Assembly (NCBI RefSeq): GCF_000293885.2
Contig: NZ_CP010945.1
Coordinates: 5,848,001-5,912,000, forward strand
Direction: 5' to 3'
Length of the DNA stretch: 64,000 nucleotides
DNA from: Pseudomonas fluorescens NCIMB 11764
GTDB lineage: Bacteria > Pseudomonadota > Gammaproteobacteria > Pseudomonadales > Pseudomonadaceae
Under the pieces are notes generated by a model. It had not been told where the DNA came from. It did not search any database and worked only from the letters and a program-made list of their open reading frames with translations. Within the stretch, counting starts at the first letter, position 1. Every line of letters begins with the position of its first letter. Made by a program: the position numbers and the translations under genes. Below are positions 37,442-47,303 of the stretch, in pieces.

Positions 37442-38212
37442 CTACAGGCTCGCGGCAAATTGCGACGGCGCAACGCCCAGCTCGCGACGGAACATGTCGC
37501 TGAAGCTGCTCGGCGAATAGCCCAGTTCCCGGGCAATCGTGCTGACGGCGACGCCCTGTATCAACTCGGCCGCCGCCGTCGCCAGTTGCACTTGCCGTCG
37601 CCACTCGGCGAAGCCCATGCCCAGGCCGTCCTTGAACAGCCGCGCCAGGGTGCGCACGCTGGCGCCGGCGTTTTCGGCGTGTTGTTCGAAGGGAATGTCC
37701 AGCGACGGCGCGGCCATGACCGCCTGACACAGGTTCATCAGGCGCCGGTCGGAATCGTCCGGCAAGGGGATCTTCAGCAGCGAACGCCGGGCACGTTTGA
37801 GTTCCAGCAGCGCCAGCCCCACCAGCGCTTCGTAGTACTCCGGCGCGCCGTCGTCACCCTGTTCCACCAGGCCGATGATCAGCTCTCGCAGCAACCCGCC
37901 CACTTCGATCACTTGAACCGTCGCGTCCAGCGTTGCTGCCAGCGAGGGCCGCAGGTAGATGTTGCGCATCTGCAGGTCCGAGACCACTCGAATGCCGTGA
38001 GGCACGCCTGGCGGCAGCCACACCGCCCGTTGCGGCGGCACCACCAGCGCTTCGTGGGGCGTTTCGACCCACATCACCCCGCTCATCGCATATAACAACT
38101 GGCCCCAGACATGCTCGTGAGGCTCGATATACAACCCGCGCGGGTAAGTGCGCGCCAGCGGTTGCACGGGCACATCGGTGTCACTCAGGTCAGGGGGCGC
38201 GGCAAGGGCCAT
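37442..38212 (-). CDS. AraC family transcriptional regulator with cupin sensor
   Basis: About 256 residues from ATG 38212; an upstream TTG (38221) is possible. The N-terminal cupin-like domain has IEPHEHVWGQLLYAMSG (~32-48) and VWLPPGVPHGIRV (~67-80). The C-terminal AraC double helix-turn-helix (~165-255) ends with AVSTIARELGYSPSSFSDMFRRELGV split over two motif halves. It is same-strand with XapX and the oxidoreductase, a plausible target operon. The style is close to NimR-type repressors of drug transporters, but there is no adjacent transporter. Confidence 0.85.
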   Translation of the reverse strand: MALAAPPDLSDTDVPVQPLARTYPRGLYIEPHEHVWGQLLYAMSGVMWVETPHEALVVPPQRAVWLPPGVPHGIRVVSDLQMRNIYLRPSLAATLDATVQVIEVGGLLRELIIGLVEQGDDGAPEYYEALVGLALLELKRARRSLLKIPLPDDSDRRLMNLCQAVMAAPSLDIPFEQHAENAGASVRTLARLFKDGLGMGFAEWRRQVQLATAAAELIQGVAVSTIARELGYSPSSFSDMFRRELGVAPSQFAASL

Positions 38213-38357
38213 GGGCAGCAATCATTGGGGGTTTCAGGAAATGCATGGTAACCAGCCGCACGCCTTGTCGCCACTGGCGGCCGCCGTCTGACAATCCGAC
38301 TGAATTTTCCGCAGCCGCGACGATCCCTCTAATACCACAGGGAGGAATACGGGCTTT

Positions 38358-38585
38358 ATGAACAACGCAAAACTTTTCGTCATTGAATACACCCTTCATG
38401 GCGCCCCCAAGTCTTTCATTATCCGTCTGGACAAGATGGATAATGCGGAGGCCTGGCATTGGGCGAGCTGTGACGCCGGCGTGGGTCGCATCCCGCGGTT
38501 TGGTCGGGAAAAAGTGCAAAAGACCACTAAACCGATGGCAGAGAAGTTCGGTGTGGAAAACGTCACGTGGCGGCCAGCGAACTAA
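38358..38585 (+). CDS. Small conserved Pseudomonas protein (75 aa), perhaps DUF6555
   Basis: GGAGGA precedes the ATG at a rather long 11-12 bases. The 75-residue product has a beta-rich N-terminal half (AKLFVIEYTLHGAPKSFIIR) and a basic C-terminal half with FGREKVQKT. It has no signal peptide. I place it tentatively in the Pseudomonas-specific DUF6555 group from memory of its start and WHWASCDAG segment. Function unknown. Confidence 0.65.
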   Translation: MNNAKLFVIEYTLHGAPKSFIIRLDKMDNAEAWHWASCDAGVGRIPRFGREKVQKTTKPMAEKFGVENVTWRPAN

Positions 38586-38616
38586 CCGAAGGGCAGGATC
38601 TGGAGGGATCGGGCGC

Positions 38617-38895
38617 ATGACAGCGACACAACTTACCAGCACGGCACACATCGACTACGGCCTCGATACGCTGTTCGGCCGAGTCACCAAAAGCGCCGAG
38701 TGTCAGGTCGGCCTCGAACAGGTCGAGCATGATCCGACCCGCTTCGCACTCCGCGTCCAGCCACCCTTGCCGCCCGATCTGGAGCAGGCGAAAACCCTAT
38801 TGGTACGGGTGGAGGGACGGCGACTCAATGGCATCGTCCGCCATACCGAACGGCTGGAAGATCAAAGTCTGAAACTGGAAGTGGAGCCCGAATAG
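38617..38895 (+). CDS. Small hypothetical protein (92 aa) with stop inside its terminator
   Basis: The ATG at 38617 has GGAGG about ten bases upstream. The 92-residue protein has no signal peptide; it is acidic near its ends and contains a beta-like VRVEGRRLNGIVRHTERLE segment. I do not recognise a domain. Its last codons and stop lie within the stem-loop of a strong intrinsic terminator. It is 31 bases after the 75-residue gene and is likely cotranscribed with it. Confidence 0.65.
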   Translation: MTATQLTSTAHIDYGLDTLFGRVTKSAECQVGLEQVEHDPTRFALRVQPPLPPDLEQAKTLLVRVEGRRLNGIVRHTERLEDQSLKLEVEPE

Positions 38896-38908
38896 GCTCC
38901 ACTTTTTT
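38880..38908 (+). terminator. Rho-independent terminator overlapping the stop codon
   Basis: AGTGGAGCC and GGCTCCACT form a stem with loop CGAATA, followed by six Ts. The TAG stop of the upstream gene sits in the loop, so the hairpin is partly coding. Confidence 0.85.
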
Positions 38909-38922
38909 GCGCGTGGCTGATC

Positions 38923-39087
38923 TCAGCCATGGGCGCACTTGCAGCCCTTGCTTGTGCATTCTTCACCGTGTTCGTGGTGCTTGGCGCAGGCTTCGCAACA
39001 GTAGTGTTTGCCGTGGCGAGCAATCGGATGCTGGCCCAGTTTGCACGCGCATTTCGGGCAGTCGCATTTACTTTCACTGTCGATCAT
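38923..39087 (-). CDS. Bacterial metallothionein (54 aa, 10 Cys)
   Basis: This is too short to stand out as an ordinary frame, but it translates to a 54-residue protein beginning MIDSESKCDCPKCACKLG. It has ten cysteines (8, 10, 13, 15, 30, 31, 34, 44, 49, 51) and seven histidines. The paired CxCxxCxC, YCCEAC and C-x4-CxC patterns match the bacterial SmtA/BmtA metallothioneins. The zinc-finger-like middle (HGKHYCCEACAKHH) is a further hallmark. GGAG lies eight bases before the ATG. It should bind Zn(II), Cd(II) or Cu(I) in the cytoplasm. It lies by itself, without an ArsR-type regulator. Confidence 0.93.
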   Translation of the reverse strand: MIDSESKCDCPKCACKLGQHPIARHGKHYCCEACAKHHEHGEECTSKGCKCAHG

Positions 39088-39159
39088 AAGTCTGACTCCA
39101 TGGGTGGTGGTCGTCCGGACTCGCGAATACGATCCGTCTCACCAGTGTAGGAGCTGGCG

Positions 39160-39618
39160 TCAGGCCTGCCGCGTACTGCTGCGATACATGAACACCAAGG
39201 CCAACCCGAGCAACACCATCGCCAATACCCGGCTCCCGGACAGCTCGATCGCCGGGTTGCCCAGCCAGCCGAAGTTGTCGATCAGCATCCCCATGCCCAG
39301 TTGCCCGACGATCACCGCGACCGTCGCGACCGCCGTGCCAACCCGCGGCACCGCCCCCACCATGACCATCATGTACACCACGCCGAACAACGCGCCGCTG
39401 AGTTGCCATTTCGGCACGTCCAGCAGGCTCACGGCATGGGCCGGTTCGAAAAACAGGATCAGCAACCCGGTGCTCACCGCGCCCACCACGAACGTCAGCA
39501 AACTGCTGCGCAGCACACCGACCGTTTCGCCCAGACGTCCGTTGATCGCCGCCTGCACACTCAACACCGCACCGGCGGCCACGACCACCGCCAACAAAAT
39601 AATCAGATTCATCATCAA
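39160..39618 (-). CDS. YdcZ/DUF606-type DMT transporter, second half of a pair
   Basis: This 152-residue protein has five predicted membrane helices, beginning MNLIILLAVVVAAGAVLSVQ, with PHIG/GTAVATVAVIVGQLG in the middle, the family's GQ motif. It overlaps the stop of the preceding gene (ATGA) and shows clear similarity to it, so the two probably form a heterodimeric transporter. The substrate is unknown. Confidence 0.82.
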   Translation of the reverse strand: MMMNLIILLAVVVAAGAVLSVQAAINGRLGETVGVLRSSLLTFVVGAVSTGLLILFFEPAHAVSLLDVPKWQLSGALFGVVYMMVMVGAVPRVGTAVATVAVIVGQLGMGMLIDNFGWLGNPAIELSGSRVLAMVLLGLALVFMYRSSTRQA

Positions 39619-40106
39619 CCCCGAGCAATCAGAACAAGTGCCGCGACAATCAGCAGCAAGGCCAGCCAGCGTTCACCGTTGACCTTTTTGCGGGTGGTGC
39701 CGAACCAGCCGAAGTGGTCGATCAGCACGCTTTTGCCGACCTGCCCGGACAGAATCGCGATCATCGTCATCGCAATGCCGATGTGCGGCGTGGCCAGGGT
39801 CAGCACCACCACGTACATCGGCCCGAGGAAACCGCCGATCAACTGCCAGCGCGGCAATGCGTTCAAGGCCGGGCCACGTTGCGGGCCGCTGAACAACAGC
39901 AGCAGAAACAGAATCGCCGAGCCCACGCCGAAGATGCTCAGCGTCGCCCACAAGTGCCCGACCTGGACGCCGAGGGGGCCAAGCAGACCGGCCTCTACGG
40001 AAAGGCCCATGCCGGCGAGGATGACCAGGGGCAACAACAAGAGCCGTAACCCTGGTTTGGTGGTTGGCGTTGTGGCAACGCCCACGTCGATTGAAGAAGA
40101 TTGCAT
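39615..40106 (-). CDS. YdcZ/DUF606-type DMT transporter, first half of a pair
   Basis: The ATG at 40106 follows AGGTG at seven bases; 163 residues with five membrane helices. It ends in a helix (RWLALLLIVAALVLIARG) and shares with its partner the segments MYVVVLTLATPHIG and ILSGQVGKSVLIDHFGWFG. The four-base overlap with the partner indicates coupled synthesis. The divergent LysR gene at 40347 is a likely regulator. Inner membrane. Confidence 0.82.
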   Translation of the reverse strand: MQSSSIDVGVATTPTTKPGLRLLLLPLVILAGMGLSVEAGLLGPLGVQVGHLWATLSIFGVGSAILFLLLLFSGPQRGPALNALPRWQLIGGFLGPMYVVVLTLATPHIGIAMTMIAILSGQVGKSVLIDHFGWFGTTRKKVNGERWLALLLIVAALVLIARG

Positions 40107-40145
40107 GAATGAACACCTGCCATTTATCAGAAAAAACACCTTCCC

Positions 40146-40236
40146 TTGTGGGAGCGAGCCTGCTCGCGATAGCGATTTGTCAGTCACCTTGATGTTGGAT
40201 GTCTGGCCGCTATCGCGAGCAGGCTCGCTTCCACAT
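40146..40236. repeat. REP doublet (ATCGCGAGCAGGCTCGCTCC family)
   Basis: TGTGGGAGCGAGCCTGCTCG and CGAGCAGGCTCGCTTCCACA face each other in the divergent region between the transporter pair and the LysR gene. Confidence 0.85.
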
Positions 40237-40346
40237 GGGTTTTGAGTAGTCAGTGGAACAGGCGCGCATTATCGGCGGGTGCTGCTTTGCGATAAACGGG
40301 ATCATACTGACAACACTTTTGCGCAACTCGCACAGTAGGAACCGCC

Positions 40347-41282
40347 ATGCACGGCCTCAACGAATTGGGATTCAAGGCGCTTCGGCTATTTGTCGCGGTG
40401 CTCGATCACGGCAGCTTTTCCGAGGTAGCCCGCCGCGAAGGCCTGGCGCCCTCCTCGATTTCCCGACAGATCCAGTTGATGGAACAAGCCCTGAGCCAGC
40501 AATTGCTCTACCGTCACACCCGCGCCGTCTCGCCCACCGAAGCAGGACGAATGCTCGGCCACCATGCGCGGCTGGTGCTGGTGCAACTGGAAGAAGCCGA
40601 ACAAGCCCTGCAGGAACAGCAAAGCGAGCCCAGCGGGTTGGTACGGATCAATGCCCCCGTGGTGTTCGGGCAACGGCACCTGACACCGTGGCTCGGGCAG
40701 TTGTGCGAGCGCTATCCGAAACTGCAACTGGACATCCAACAGACCGACAGCTACATCGACCCGTTGCAGGAAGGCGCCGACCTGTTGTTCCGCATCGGCC
40801 CGCTGCACGATTCGAGCATGCAGGCGCGCATTCTGGCGCCCCACCGCTTTCAGGTCGCGGCAAGCCCGGCCTACCTTGAGCGCCATGGCATCCCGCAACA
40901 TCCCCAGGACCTGGCGGCGCATCAATGCCTGGCCTACAAAGGTGTAACCGGCCAGCAGCGCTGGTTTTTCCGCCAGGGTCGGCAGGACTGGTCGCCCTAT
41001 TCGGTGAAGGGACCGCTCACCGGCAACCACGCCGACACACTCACCCAGGCCGCCGAACAGGGCCTGGGGCTGGTGATGTTTCCGTCATGGCTGATTGGTG
41101 AGGCCGTGCGCAACGGCACGCTGGTGCCGGTGCTGGGGGACTATCAGGTGTCCAACAGCCTTGAGCCGCAGCAGATCGCCGTGCTCTGGCCCGGCAGCCG
41201 ACGGTTATCCGTGAAGGTGCGCACGGTGATTGATTTCTTTGTCGAATGCTTTGGGCCGGTGCCGTATTGGGACAGGCCCTAG
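40347..41282 (+). CDS. LysR family transcriptional regulator
   Basis: AGGA lies six bases before the ATG. At 311 residues it has a winged helix-turn-helix (LGFKALRLFVAVLDHGSFS, then REGLAPSSISRQIQLME) and an effector domain (~95-300) with HLTPWLGQLCERYPKLQLD. The CrgA/PecT-type arrangement is suggested by LxPSSISRQ. It is divergent from the YdcZ transporter pair across a REP doublet; it probably controls that pair. Inducer unknown. Confidence 0.87.
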   Translation: MHGLNELGFKALRLFVAVLDHGSFSEVARREGLAPSSISRQIQLMEQALSQQLLYRHTRAVSPTEAGRMLGHHARLVLVQLEEAEQALQEQQSEPSGLVRINAPVVFGQRHLTPWLGQLCERYPKLQLDIQQTDSYIDPLQEGADLLFRIGPLHDSSMQARILAPHRFQVAASPAYLERHGIPQHPQDLAAHQCLAYKGVTGQQRWFFRQGRQDWSPYSVKGPLTGNHADTLTQAAEQGLGLVMFPSWLIGEAVRNGTLVPVLGDYQVSNSLEPQQIAVLWPGSRRLSVKVRTVIDFFVECFGPVPYWDRP

Positions 41283-41302
41283 AACCTGAGTCGAACACGC
41301 GA

Positions 41303-41402
41303 GTGTGGCGAGGGAGCTTGCTCCCGCTTGAGTGCGCAGCGCTCACAAATTTTCAGGGCCGCTGCGCAGCCCGGCGCGAGCAAGCTCGCTCGCTCGCCAC
41401 AA
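41303..41402. repeat. REP doublet (GTGGCGAGGGAGCTTGCTCC family)
   Basis: AGTGTGGCGAGGGAGCTTGC and GCAAGCTCGCTCGCTCGCCA face each other. The right copy carries an extra CGCT unit. It lies between convergent LysR and chemoreceptor genes. Confidence 0.85.
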
Positions 41403-41415
41403 GAGCATCATCAAA

Positions 41416-43098
41416 TCAGATACGGAACTGTCCGACCAGACTGCCCAGGCGCTGACCCAGATCCGCGAGGCTGCGGGAGGTCTGGGCGCCGAGCTGGGTT
41501 TCGTCAGCCACGTTGTCCACAGCCACCGCGATCTGATGCACGCTGCGGTTGATCTCTTCGGCCACGGCGGTCTGCTCTTCGGCGGCGCTGGCGATCTGTG
41601 CGTTCATCGAGTTGATGGTGCCGATCAGCTGGGCCATGGTGTCGAGGGACGCGCCCGCTTCGTTCGCCTGTGCGGACGTACCGTCGCCAGCCTCGCTGGA
41701 ACGGCGCATCGCTTCCACCGCCGATTGAGTACCCGCCTGCAGGCGATCGATCATGCCCTGGATTTCCTGGGTGCTGATTTGCGTGCGGCTGGCCAGCGCG
41801 CGGACTTCGTCGGCCACCACCGCAAAACCGCGACCGGCCTCACCGGCACGGGCCGCTTCGATCGCAGCGTTAAGCGCCAACAGGTTGGTCTGTTCGGCAA
41901 TCGAACGGATCACCCCAAGCACACTGACAATCGACGACACGTCCTTTTGCAGGCTGTCGAGGGACACGCCGCTGCTGCGAATATCGTCGACCAATGCATG
42001 AATCTTGACAATGCTGCCCGCCACCACACGCTTGGCGGTCTGGCCTTCTTCGTCGGTCTGTTGCGCGGCGACGGCGGCGTTCTGAGCACTTTTGGCAACT
42101 TCCTGCGCGGCGGCCGACATTTCGTTGATCGCCGTGGCGACCTGATCGGTCTCGTGACGCTGACGCTCCATCGCCTGATCCGAGCGCTGAGCCTGATCGG
42201 ACACCTGATTCACCAGCCCGGTCAGTTGCGAGGTCATCTCAGTGATCTGGCGCACCAGGCCGTGGATCTTGTCGACAAAACGGTTGAACGAACCGGCGAG
42301 CTGGCCGAGTTCGTCCTGGCTGGTGATGGTCAGGCGCCGGGTCAGGTCGCCCTCGCCTGCCGCGATGTCATCGAGGTTGGCTTTCATCAGGTTCAGCGGA
42401 CGCAGGATGGTGTTGGCCAGCAGCATGCCGGCGGCGGCGATCACCAACAGCACCACCACGGCGATGCCGATGATGCTCAGCAACACGCCTTCCATGCGCT
42501 CCTGAACCTTGGCCTCGACCACCGCCACCTGCGCTTCGATGCCGTCGAGGTTGACCGAGGTGCCGACGGCCATGTCCCACTTCGGCAGGTATTCGGTGTA
42601 GCCGAGTTTCGGCACCAGCACCTTGGTATTGCCGGGCAATGGCGAGCTGTATTGCAGGTAATGCGTACCGTCCTTGGCGACTTTCACCAGGTCGCGGTTG
42701 ACGTAGACGCCGTTCGGATCACGGTTGTCCTTGAAGCTTTGGCCCACGCCTTCGGGGCTGTTGGCCTTGAACAGGCGCACGGTGTTGGAGTCGTAGCCGA
42801 AGAAGTAACCTTCCTTGCCGTAGCTGACGCTCGACAGCAATTTGATCACCTGGGCCCGCGCCGCGTCGTCACCCGGGGCTGCGGCGTCGTAGAGCGGTTT
42901 GATCGTAGTCATCGCCACGGCCACGTAACTTTGCAGGGTGGCCTTGGCATCGCTGAGCAGGCGTTGGCGCGTCTCCTCGACTTCCTTGCGGGCCTGCTCC
43001 TGCAGCACGAACAACGTGGTCAAACTGATGACCAGCGCAAAGAGCAACACCGGGAGTACGGCAAGGGACAGGACTTTAGCCTTCAGGCTCATGCGCAT
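41416..43098 (-). CDS. Methyl-accepting chemotaxis protein with single Cache sensor
   Basis: The 560-residue receptor has a membrane helix (~10-30), a periplasmic Cache domain (~35-185) with [18 protein letters not shown] and [20 protein letters not shown], a second helix (~200-225), HAMP (~225-280) and the long signalling coiled coil. The tip hairpin is the conserved [20 protein letters not shown] region. Cache_2 receptors of this style in Pseudomonas (such as McpP) bind C2-C3 carboxylates; that ligand is an inference. The C-terminus lacks an NWETF-type pentapeptide. A start at 43092 is possible. Confidence 0.9.
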   Translation of the reverse strand: MRMSLKAKVLSLAVLPVLLFALVISLTTLFVLQEQARKEVEETRQRLLSDAKATLQSYVAVAMTTIKPLYDAAAPGDDAARAQVIKLLSSVSYGKEGYFFGYDSNTVRLFKANSPEGVGQSFKDNRDPNGVYVNRDLVKVAKDGTHYLQYSSPLPGNTKVLVPKLGYTEYLPKWDMAVGTSVNLDGIEAQVAVVEAKVQERMEGVLLSIIGIAVVVLLVIAAAGMLLANTILRPLNLMKANLDDIAAGEGDLTRRLTITSQDELGQLAGSFNRFVDKIHGLVRQITEMTSQLTGLVNQVSDQAQRSDQAMERQRHETDQVATAINEMSAAAQEVAKSAQNAAVAAQQTDEEGQTAKRVVAGSIVKIHALVDDIRSSGVSLDSLQKDVSSIVSVLGVIRSIAEQTNLLALNAAIEAARAGEAGRGFAVVADEVRALASRTQISTQEIQGMIDRLQAGTQSAVEAMRRSSEAGDGTSAQANEAGASLDTMAQLIGTINSMNAQIASAAEEQTAVAEEINRSVHQIAVAVDNVADETQLGAQTSRSLADLGQRLGSLVGQFRI

Positions 43099-43176
43099 GA
43101 CGGTTCACTCTTTTTGATTTTTGTTGGCGTGGTTAAAGGCTTTAACGGCACGCCGGATCAAAAGTTGAATGCTCAA

Positions 43177-43256
43177 AAAAGATCGCAGCCTTCGGCAGCG
43201 CCTACAGGGTGTGTGCCATTCCTTTGTAGGGCTGCCGAAGGCTGCGATCTTTTGAT
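43177..43256. repeat. REP doublet (GATCGCAGCCTTCGGCAGC family)
   Basis: AAAGATCGCAGCCTTCGGCA and TGCCGAAGGCTGCGATCTTT are near-perfect reverse complements flanking about 30 bases, between two minus-strand genes. The outer A/T runs would let it act as a terminator. Confidence 0.85.
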
Positions 43257-43262
43257 CCTGAA

Positions 43263-44582
43263 TCAGAGCACCATCGCCGCCACCCAACCGAACGCCAGCA
43301 GCGGCAGGTTGTAATGCAGGAAGGTCGGCACCACGGTGTCCCAGATGTGGTGATGCTGGCCATCGATGTTCAGGCCGGAGGTCGGGCCCAGTGTCGAGTC
43401 CGAAGCCGGCGAACCGGCATCGCCCAACGCGCCGGCGGTGCCAACGATGCACACGATGGCGATCGGGCTGAAACCCAGTTGCACACACAGCGGCACGAAA
43501 ATCGCCGCCAGAATCGGCACGGTGGAAAACGATGAGCCGATGCCCATGGTCACCAGCAAGCCGACCAGCAACATCAACAGCGCGCCGATGCCCTTGCTGT
43601 GGCCGATCCACGACGCCGACGTTTCAACCAGCGTCTGCACCTGGCCGGTGGCTTTCATCACTTCGGCAAACCCCGAGGCGGCGATCATGATGAAGCCGAT
43701 CATCGCCATCATCTTCATGCCTTCGGTGAACAGGTCGTCGGTGTCGCGCCACTTGACGATGCCCGACACCGAGAAGATCAGGAAACCCGCCAGCGCACCG
43801 ATAATCATCGAATCCAGCAGTAGCTGAATGATGAACGCCGCCGCGATGGCCACACCCGCGACCATCAGGCTCAACGGGTTGTACTGGACCGCAACCTGTT
43901 CGACCTGCTCGATCTTTTCCAGGTTGTAGACGCGTTTCTTGCGGTAGCTGATGAACGCTGCCGCCAGCCCCACGACCATGCCCAGCGCCGGAATGCCCAT
44001 GGCATGGGTAACGTTGATGCCGCTGATGTCCACGCCACTGCGGGCCACGTTGGCCAGGAGGATTTCATTGAGGAAGATGTTGCCGAAACCCACCGGCAGG
44101 AACATGTACGGCGTGATCAGGCCGAAGGTCATGACACAGGCGATCAAGCGGCGATCCAGTTGAAGCTTGGTCAGCACATACAACAGCGGCGGCACCAGCA
44201 ACGGAATAAACGCGATATGTATCGGCAGAATATTCTGTGAAGCGATGGCCACCACCCAGAGCAAACCGATCAACAGCCACTTGACCGAGCCACCACCGTT
44301 GGCGTGCTGGCGATCGACCATGGCCAGGGCCTTGTCCGCCAGCGCATGGGCGAGGCCGGACTTGGCAATCGCCACCGCGAAGGCGCCGAGCAAGGCATAG
44401 GACAAGGCCACCGTGGCCCCGCCGCCGAGGCCGCTGTTGAACGCTTTCAGGGTGGCGTCGATGCCCAGGCCACCGGTCAGGCCGCCCACCAGCGCGCCGA
44501 TAATCAGCGCGATCACAACGTGCACGCGGGACAGGCTGAGCACCAGCATGACGCCGACCGCGGCAATTACAGCATTAATCAT
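43263..44582 (-). CDS. Na+/H+ antiporter family protein (NhaC-like)
   Basis: The ATG at 44582 follows GAGG at six bases; 439 residues with about eleven membrane helices and almost no soluble domains except ~220-235 ([18 protein letters not shown]). Motifs include [18 protein letters not shown] near the start and [20 protein letters not shown] near the end, typical of the Na+/H+ antiporter and related organic-acid or amino-acid exchanger family. The cation or substrate is not fixed by the sequence. It sits between the two chemoreceptor genes. Confidence 0.85.
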   Translation of the reverse strand: MINAVIAAVGVMLVLSLSRVHVVIALIIGALVGGLTGGLGIDATLKAFNSGLGGGATVALSYALLGAFAVAIAKSGLAHALADKALAMVDRQHANGGGSVKWLLIGLLWVVAIASQNILPIHIAFIPLLVPPLLYVLTKLQLDRRLIACVMTFGLITPYMFLPVGFGNIFLNEILLANVARSGVDISGINVTHAMGIPALGMVVGLAAAFISYRKKRVYNLEKIEQVEQVAVQYNPLSLMVAGVAIAAAFIIQLLLDSMIIGALAGFLIFSVSGIVKWRDTDDLFTEGMKMMAMIGFIMIAASGFAEVMKATGQVQTLVETSASWIGHSKGIGALLMLLVGLLVTMGIGSSFSTVPILAAIFVPLCVQLGFSPIAIVCIVGTAGALGDAGSPASDSTLGPTSGLNIDGQHHHIWDTVVPTFLHYNLPLLAFGWVAAMVL

Positions 44583-44742
44583 CGTTACCTCAAGGCAAGC
44601 GAAATGGACCCGGCCGGCAGTCTGCGAAGAGACGCCAGCGGGACAAGGAATGGGTTTTATTAGACGGCGCGCACTGTGCCGCAGAGTGGGGCCGGTGTCA
44701 AAGCGAGTGGTGCCAACGAACATGTAACGGCCAGTGATACCC

Positions 44743-44854
44743 CTGTGGCGAGGGGATTTATCCCCGTTTGGCTGCGCAGCAGCCACAATCGATTCGTCTG
44801 GATAATTGCAGGGGCCGCTTCGCGACCCAACGGGGATAAATCCCCTCGCCACAC
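44743..44854. repeat. REP doublet (GTGGCGAGGGGATTTATCCCC family)
   Basis: CTGTGGCGAGGGGATTTATC and GATAAATCCCCTCGCCACAC face each other. The GGGATTTATCCC core distinguishes this subgroup, shared with 47166. Confidence 0.85.
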
Positions 44855-44996
44855 GTCCCACTCCTCACCACAGATATATATCCCTTCTCCAGAGATAAAC
44901 CTCTTGCCACAAAAGCTCCGCACACCGAATAAAGAAAGCGGATTCGCGGCCGTTACAGTGCAAAGTCTCAGATATTTATCGAATAAGGACGTCTCC

Positions 44997-47144
44997 ATGT
45001 CGCTCAGACAACTTTCCATTCAATGGAAAATCACCCTGCTGGCCGGGCTTTGCCTGGCGGGTATCGTGACCTTGCTGGTAGGTCTTTCGCTGTACCGCAT
45101 GGAGCACAGCTCCGAGCTGGTGAAAGCCTCGAGCATGGAGATGCTCACCGAAGCTGCCCAGGCCCGGATCGAGTCCCAGGGCGAAAACCAGGCGCTGGGG
45201 ATTCGCCAGCAGTTCATGGACGCCTATCAATATGGCCACGGCTTTTCACGTCAGGTGTTGTTCCTGCGTGATCAGGCCGAAAAGCGCTTTCTCGATGCCT
45301 TCGACCTGCGCGAAGACCTGACCCGCCAGGTCAAGTCCGCGCTGCAAGCCAATCCAGAATTGCTCGGCCTGTCCCTCGTGTTCGAGCCCAATGCGCTGGA
45401 CGGCAAGGACGAACTGTTCGCCGGCCAGTCGGAACTGGGCAGTAACGACAAGGGCCGTTTCGCGCTGTACTGGTCGCAACCGACACCCGGCAAGGTGACG
45501 TCGATGGCGCTGCCCGAAACGGACATGGCCGACACCCGCACCGGCCCCAGCGGCGAGCCCGCCAACGCTTGGTTCACCTGCCCGCGCACCTCGCTCAAAC
45601 CTTGCGTGATCGAACCCTACTTCTACGTGATCGACGGCCAGAACGTGCTGATGACCAGCATCGTGTTCCCGCTGATGCTCAACGGCAAAGTCATCGCTTC
45701 GCTGTCGGTGGACATCAACCTCAACAGCCTGCAAGCGGTCAGTCAGGGCGCGAGCAAAAAGCTCTATGACGGCCAGACCCACGTCAGCATCATCAGCCCG
45801 GCCGGTTTGCTCGCCGGCTACAGCCCGGACGCCAGCAAACTCAGCCAGCGCCTGGATGCCGTGGATAAAACCAACGGCGCCGAGCTGATCCGCCTGCTCG
45901 CCAACAGCAGCAAAACCACCAGCCTGCACAGCGACCAGCAGTTGAAAGTGCTCTCGCCGTTCCAGCCGATCCCCGGTGGCAAGTCGTGGGGCGTGTTGCT
46001 CGACGTGCCGGAAAAAGTCCTGATCGGCCCGGCCGAGGCGCTGAAGAAACAACTCGACGACAGCAATACCGCCGGCACGCTGGTCGAACTCGGCCTCGGT
46101 GTGCTGGCGGCGTTGATCGGCCTGTTGCTGGTGTGGTTGATGGCGCGCAGCGTGACCAGGCCGATCCTTGGCGTCGCGCACATGCTCGAAGACATCGCCA
46201 GCGGTGAAGGCGACCTGACCCGGCGTCTGGCTTACGACAAAAAGGATGAACTGGGCCAACTGGCAGGCTGGTTCAACCGTTTCCTCGACAAGCTGCAACC
46301 GATCATCGCCGAAGTGAAACGCTCGGTGCAGGACGCGCGCAGCACGGCGGATCAGTCTTCCGCCATCGCCACGCAAACCAGTGCCGGCATGGAGCAGCAA
46401 TACCGCCAGGTCGATCAGGTGGCCACCGCCTCCCACGAAATGAGCGCCACCGCCCAGGACGTCGCCCGCAGCGCTGCGCAAGCGGCACAGGCTGCAAAGG
46501 ACGCGGACCAGGCGACTCGCCGCGGATTGACGGTGATCGACCAGACCACCAGCAGCATCGACAACCTCGCCGCCGACATGAGCGCGGCCATGGTGCAGGT
46601 CGAAGGCCTGGCGGCGAACAGCGAGAAGATCGGTTCAGTGCTGGAAGTGATTCGTGCCATCGCCGAGCAGACCAACCTGCTGGCCCTCAACGCAGCCATC
46701 GAAGCCGCCCGTGCCGGTGAAGCCGGCCGTGGTTTTGCCGTGGTGGCCGACGAAGTGCGCAACCTGGCGCGACGCACTCAGGAGTCTGTCGAAGAAACCC
46801 GTCTGGTGATCGAGCAATTGCAAAGCGGCACCCAGGATGTGGTGGGGTCGATGAACAACAGCCATCGTCAGGCCCAGGGCAGTGTCGAGCAGGTCAGCCA
46901 GGCGGTCACGGCGTTGCGGCAGATTGGCGACGCGGTCACGGTGATCAGCGACATGAACCTGCAGATCGCCAGCGCGGCGGAGGAGCAAAGCGCGGTGGCG
47001 GAAGAGATCAACAACAACGTGGCGACGATTCGGGACGTGACCGAGTCGTTGTCGGGGCAGGCGAATGAGTCGGCGCGGGTGAGCCAGTCGTTGAATAGCC
47101 TGGCGAATCAGCAGCAGAGTCTGATGGATCAGTTCCGGGTTTAA
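44997..47144 (+). CDS. Methyl-accepting chemotaxis protein with large Cache sensor
   Basis: The ATG at 44997 follows AAGGAC; 715 residues. A membrane helix (~12-32), a large periplasmic domain (~35-345, double-Cache size), a second helix ([20 protein letters not shown]), HAMP with [16 protein letters not shown] sequence and the conserved signalling tip [20 protein letters not shown] are visible. The sensor contains a disulfide-like pair in [17 protein letters not shown]. Ligand unknown. The extended upstream frame is REP DNA, so the shorter start is preferred. Confidence 0.91.
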   Translation: MSLRQLSIQWKITLLAGLCLAGIVTLLVGLSLYRMEHSSELVKASSMEMLTEAAQARIESQGENQALGIRQQFMDAYQYGHGFSRQVLFLRDQAEKRFLDAFDLREDLTRQVKSALQANPELLGLSLVFEPNALDGKDELFAGQSELGSNDKGRFALYWSQPTPGKVTSMALPETDMADTRTGPSGEPANAWFTCPRTSLKPCVIEPYFYVIDGQNVLMTSIVFPLMLNGKVIASLSVDINLNSLQAVSQGASKKLYDGQTHVSIISPAGLLAGYSPDASKLSQRLDAVDKTNGAELIRLLANSSKTTSLHSDQQLKVLSPFQPIPGGKSWGVLLDVPEKVLIGPAEALKKQLDDSNTAGTLVELGLGVLAALIGLLLVWLMARSVTRPILGVAHMLEDIASGEGDLTRRLAYDKKDELGQLAGWFNRFLDKLQPIIAEVKRSVQDARSTADQSSAIATQTSAGMEQQYRQVDQVATASHEMSATAQDVARSAAQAAQAAKDADQATRRGLTVIDQTTSSIDNLAADMSAAMVQVEGLAANSEKIGSVLEVIRAIAEQTNLLALNAAIEAARAGEAGRGFAVVADEVRNLARRTQESVEETRLVIEQLQSGTQDVVGSMNNSHRQAQGSVEQVSQAVTALRQIGDAVTVISDMNLQIASAAEEQSAVAEEINNNVATIRDVTESLSGQANESARVSQSLNSLANQQQSLMDQFRV

Positions 47145-47165
47145 CGCCAATCCAATGGGAGCGAG

Positions 47166-47264
47166 TTGTGGCGAGGGGAGTTATCCCCGTTGGACTGCGA
47201 AGCAGGCCCCAGTTTTTGGGGCGGCTGCGCCACCCAACGGGGATAAATCCCCTCGCCACACAAG
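47166..47264. repeat. REP doublet (GTGGCGAGGGGAGTTATCCCC subgroup)
   Basis: TTGTGGCGAGGGGAGTTATC and GATAAATCCCCTCGCCACAC face each other between the convergent chemoreceptor and histidine kinase genes. Confidence 0.85.
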
Positions 47265-47303
47265 CCTGCGCCCACAGGGTTATCGGTTGGCTTCGGATCG
47301 CTG

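Noticed and set aside
41332..43314. A 660-codon plus-strand frame opposite the chemoreceptor
   Set aside because: Same reason: antisense to a well-supported MCP gene and starting in REP DNA.
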